Source: Meloidogyne chitwoodi
Lineage: Eukaryota > Nematoda > Chromadorea > Rhabditida > Meloidogynidae
Length of the DNA stretch: 64,000 nt
Reading direction: 5' to 3'
NCBI GenBank assembly: GCA_015183035.1
Contig: JACZZP010000012.1
Coordinates: forward strand, 2,046,001-2,110,000
Below are positions 60,701 through 64,000 of this stretch, piece by piece. Position 1 is the stretch's first letter, and each line of letters starts with the position of its first letter. Position numbers and translations under genes: made by a program. Under the pieces are notes generated by a model, which searched no databases, was not told the DNA's origin, and saw only the letters and a program-made list of their open reading frames with translations.

Positions 60701-63700
60701 ATTTAAAAAAAAAATTAAAAAAAAAACATTATAATATTACGATTTCTAATATTATCATTTTGTGGTGGTGGAAGTCCAAATTTTCCAAATTTTTCTTCCA
60801 AACCTTCAGAATTTTGTTTACGAACAGTTACAGGTAAATATGGAATATTTCTTCTATTATTAATATTTTCTGAAGGTAAAGTATTTGAAAATGTTGTTGG
60901 AATTGTTGAGGAAGAATTTCCAATTAATGAAGCATCTTTTAGTTAAATTAGTAATTAAATTCAAAAAAAATTAAATTTAAAAAATGAAACAAATGTTCAA
61001 TTAAAAATGTCAAAAAAAAGTTAAAAATTAAACCATTGTTTTGTTCCATTGCATGATTTGAAAAAGGAGTTTCTCTACCAGAAAGTTTACTTCCACTTAA
61101 ACTGGGTGATCCACGTCTAGAAACATTTGCACTTATTGGGACAACATCAGAAAAATTATCTGGTAAAACAGCAACATCTTCTTCTGCCTCCTAAAAAAAT
61201 TAAATTATTTTAATTTTTTTAAATTCACATATATATGTGTGATCTCCAATTAATTAAGTTTAATTTTTCCCAACACTTATTGTTAGTTCAAAAAATAAAA
61301 ATTAAATAAAATGTTCAATACTCAATATAGGTTCCAAAATATTAAATTTTATAATTTACAGTTTATTTCCCAGGAATTTTATTAAAAAGGGGATAAATGT
61401 CTTTACTTTGACTATATAACAACTCAAAAAAATATTTAAAAAAAATACTTCTGCGTTTCCATTAGAACTAGAAGAAGTAGTATCTTCTTCCACTCCTTCT
61501 ACTCCCTCTTCTTCTTCTTGATCATCTTCTCCATCTTCTTCATCATCATCACTTATAACATCAGTATTTGTTGTTCTATCAGAAACTAAAATTTAAATTT
61601 AATATTTTTATTAAAAAAAAACAAACCAACGCTATCCGTTGCTGCTAAAAATCTTGTTCTTTTTTGACCATTACATTTTTTTGATGATTCCAGTCGAAAA
61701 TTTAATTTTAAAATTTCTTCTTCAGTTGCTGTTCCTATCGGTTCGTAACTATCAGGAATTTCAAATATTAATACATCCTAAAAATTTTTTAAAAAAATAT
61801 TAAAACGTGATAAAAAAATGTCAAGAGGATTTCTCCCTATTTTTCTTTTTTTTTAAAAAGAAAAAATATCCATACAATTAAACACCCATATATATTTATT
61901 AAAAATATAAAAAAACCTGATTAATTATATTTCCATTTGTTAAACTAACATTATTATTTTGTTTCAATTTTTGTTGATTATTAGACATATTATTTTCGTT
62001 TATAAGAACATTAACAGACAAAGAATTTGTCAAATTTTGTTGATCACATGAATTTCGAAAATTTGAAACTGAAGTTGTTTGAATTAGTTTTTGATGTCCT
62101 TTAGAAGCTACTGTTTGGACTTAAAAAATTAATTTAAAAAAAATATAAAAAAAACCACTCCCTTCAAAAAAATTAAAAAAACCTTTATCAGCAAAATTTT
62201 TTAACCGCGTAGTTGAAAAGGTCGAATGTTGTAGTTCTTTTTCAGGTGATTGTATTCCCATATAAAATTTAATTTTTTCATTAAATTGTTCAGGCAACTT
62301 TTTTAATAAATATTTTAAATTTTTTAACAATGCCAAATCATTAATTTCTTCTATTGCTGAAGATTTGAGGTAATATTGCTTAAAAATAAATTTTTTTAAC
62401 TAAAAAAATAAGTTTTTGCCTAAGGAATCTCAGAAAAATTAAAAAAAATTTCATAAATTAAAAAAAAAATTTCTTTTTTAATAGTTGAACATAAATATTA
62501 TGTATCTGTTGCGGAAAAATGTGTTGACGATTAACGGAATCGAACCATCATTCAAAGTGAGAATACCAGAGCACAACCAACTGCGCCACCAATCACCCAG
62601 TCAGTTTTTCATTTTTATTCGCTCATATAATTTTTCAAAAATTATAAAAAATACCAAAACATTCAATTCATTTAAAGAAGCAACAAATGTTGTACGTCTA
62701 AAAACTTCATTTCCTTTAGAATCGGTTATAAGAGTTGGAAATATTGTTTCGATTGAAGATGTACCCCTTTTTAAAATTGTTGACATAACTTTGGTCATTG
62801 AATTCTTCGAAATAATAAAAAAAATAAAAATTAAAAAAAATATAAACCTTGTCAAGATGAGTCAATATTTCATTAAAATAAGAAGGAAAACGTTGTTCAT
62901 AAGGAAGTATTGCAAGTGTTTGTAAAAGTTGACCAACTTGCATTAAATTAAAACGGGCAATATAACTTTAAAAATAAAATGATTATTTTTTAAAAATTAA
63001 AAAAAACCTTATAGGAGTATCCGAAATAATTCCAAGAGGTTCAGGATGTATTACAGCAGAACAAATAAAATAGGTAAAAATTAAATCTGTACATATTAAT
63101 GAAGCTTCATTATTACTAACTAATTTTCTTTCAATCATTGCTGTATGCATTTGATCCACTAACCAAATTATGCTTTTTGGAAATATTGACATTGCATTTA
63201 ATATTGCTTAAAAAATAAATTTTAATCAATTATTATGGAAATTTTTGATCGATTAAAAAAAGTATAAAACAATCACAAAAAATAATAAGTAAAATTTAAT
63301 TAATTCCCTTAAAAGCGACCCTTTCCCTCTATTTTATAAAAAATAAAACAAACAATTTATAAAAGTTTTAACAACCAAAACCAATTTTTCAACAATTATT
63401 CGTCTGTGTTGAGCCATTTTTTCTTTGTAAGATTTTGAATTTTCATCTGAACCGAAACGTTGACGTTTTTCATTATCAGGTATACGAATGGGTGACTTTG
63501 ATGGGTCAATATCCAAAAAAAGTCCTAAAAATAAAACATAAAAAATTAAAATATAAATTTAATACCATCCTGACTAAGAAGAAACATTATTGGTTCATGA
63601 AGAGCAGCGGTAAGAAAAATCTTTAAAAAAAAATAATTTAATCCTTACAACATGTCCTCCTATTTTATTAATTAATTAAACCAAAAAAATACTCTCAAAT

Positions 63701-64000
63701 TAAAAAAAAGTTCACAAACCTTTGTAGAAAGAAGAGATTCACTAAAATATTTATACATTCTAGAAAAGACAGAATTTCCTTTTCTGAGTATTCTGCGTGG
63801 ATCTGGGTTTTGAACAACTTGAAGATTAATTAAATACCCAAGTAATTCTAACATATTCTTTTCATCTTCAGGAAAAAAACAAGAGCCATACAAAACATTA
63901 AATACACAAAAACATAATTCATCTATTGTATGCTAAAAAATTTTAGAAAAATAAATAAAGTTCTGAAGAAAAAAATGGGGTTGGATCAAAGTATATCGAC
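57765..64000 (-). CDS. rme-6: RME-6/GAPVD1: RasGAP- and VPS9-domain endocytic regulator (5' end missing)
   Basis: RAB-5 exchange factor on clathrin-coated pits. The gene enters at the window end. The RasGAP-like part reads ILRKGNSVFSRMYKYFSESL (about 63720-63800), IDPSKSPIRI, then SIIWLVDQMHTAMIERKLVS, CTDLIFTYFICSAVIHPEPL and ARFNLMQVGQLLQTLA. A long acidic, Ser/Asn-rich middle follows (about 59780-62300). The C-terminal part has FVRNIELTCECLVEMLVRFH, DPIWNCATLENIEYARKCME, AQIYVYALFPNSDADYYRDE, a VPS9 core (CPWSSAQAELNIINAYKSPR, CISRCCETIENL, ILPILVFVIIKANPTALLSN) and IDSFYASRM, ending LLNKLCNK at TGA 57767-57765. Exons join in frame throughout. Confidence 0.9.
58841..58863 (+). repeat. CCGCG...TACCAT short element
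   Basis: CCGCGACTAGTTGGGCG followed by TACCAT resembles the right half of the hairpin element at 26811-26834 and the copy at 31019-31042. An upstream piece (CCGACTAATCGCAA, about 58747) resembles CAGACTCGCAATC near 26777. It lies in an rme-6 intron, antisense to the gene. Confidence 0.45.
58940..59010 (+). other. Degenerate tRNA-derived sequence in rme-6 intron
   Basis: Has CTGTGGTGTAGTGG (A-box) and AAGTTCGAATCC (B-box) with an A-rich centre. It is the most decayed copy of the TGTGGTGTAG family. Confidence 0.4.
62508..62600 (-). other. tRNA-like sequence in rme-6 intron
   Basis: The minus strand reads GATTGGTGGCGCAGTTGGTT, then GTGCTCTGGTATTCTCAC and ATGGTTCGATTCCGTTAATC. The D-arm (GCGC/GTGC), T-arm and an acceptor stem (GATTGG with TTAATC) can pair, but the anticodon stem does not form well. 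It is the most tRNA-like of the set, though probably a pseudogene. Confidence 0.5.

Overview
This is a eukaryotic, very AT-rich window that reads as nematode DNA. Genes are cut by many introns of 40-60 nt that mostly start GTTTT and end TTTTAAG or TTTTTAG. Several start codons lie just downstream of a TTTYAG acceptor that looks right for spliced-leader trans-splicing. The proteins (netrin/UNC-6, PRP-8, RME-6, tandem MATH-BTB) resemble their Caenorhabditis homologues. PRP-8 is close to the worm protein to its last residues, ending DPLGT..ADRED. The base composition and intron style suggest a tylenchid such as a root-knot nematode (Meloidogyne), but I cannot prove the genus from sequence alone.

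Layout. 474-6198 (-): 16-exon netrin gene (unc-6). 8893-13029 (+): two tandem MATH-BTB genes. 13393-22119 (+): prp-8. 22530-25248 (+): wdr-48. 25447-26724 (+): glod-4. 27078-28136 (+): rps-8. 29064-30790 (+): a rhodopsin-family receptor closest in motifs to nematocin/vasopressin receptors. 31175-35102 (+): mcm-3. 37167-38426 (+): an unrecognised, probably N-acylated protein. 39662-41149 (+): an unrecognised type I membrane protein rich in cysteines. 41.5-48.4 kb: a decayed, repeat-filled block holding broken copies of phenylalanyl-tRNA synthetase alpha (farS-1), prefoldin subunit 2 (pfd-2) and mitochondrial ribosomal protein S10. 48829-49203 (-): an orphan ORF. 49285-55251 (-): an EVI5-type TBC RabGAP. 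57765 to the window end (-): rme-6/GAPVD1, with RasGAP and VPS9 domains and its 5' end outside the window.

The intact genes are mostly housekeeping (splicing, translation, replication licensing, deubiquitinase regulation, endosomal traffic) plus two signalling genes. The four genes prp-8, wdr-48, glod-4 and rps-8 run head to tail with gaps of 200-410 nt and could be an operon-like cluster, but no SL2-type evidence is visible.

I found no new enzymatic or defence system. The most unusual observations are: (1) a netrin intron that gives a conserved protein only if spliced at AT...AC boundaries; (2) a 771-bp foldback element with 260-270 bp arms and an 8-bp target-site duplication inserted in pfd-2; (3) three adjacent genes all broken in one block, one with its middle region gone and a ~41-bp GC-richer minisatellite lying where it should be; (4) a scattered family of tRNA-derived sequences sitting in introns; (5) several other hairpin or foldback elements, including a 176-nt one inside an mcm-3 intron.
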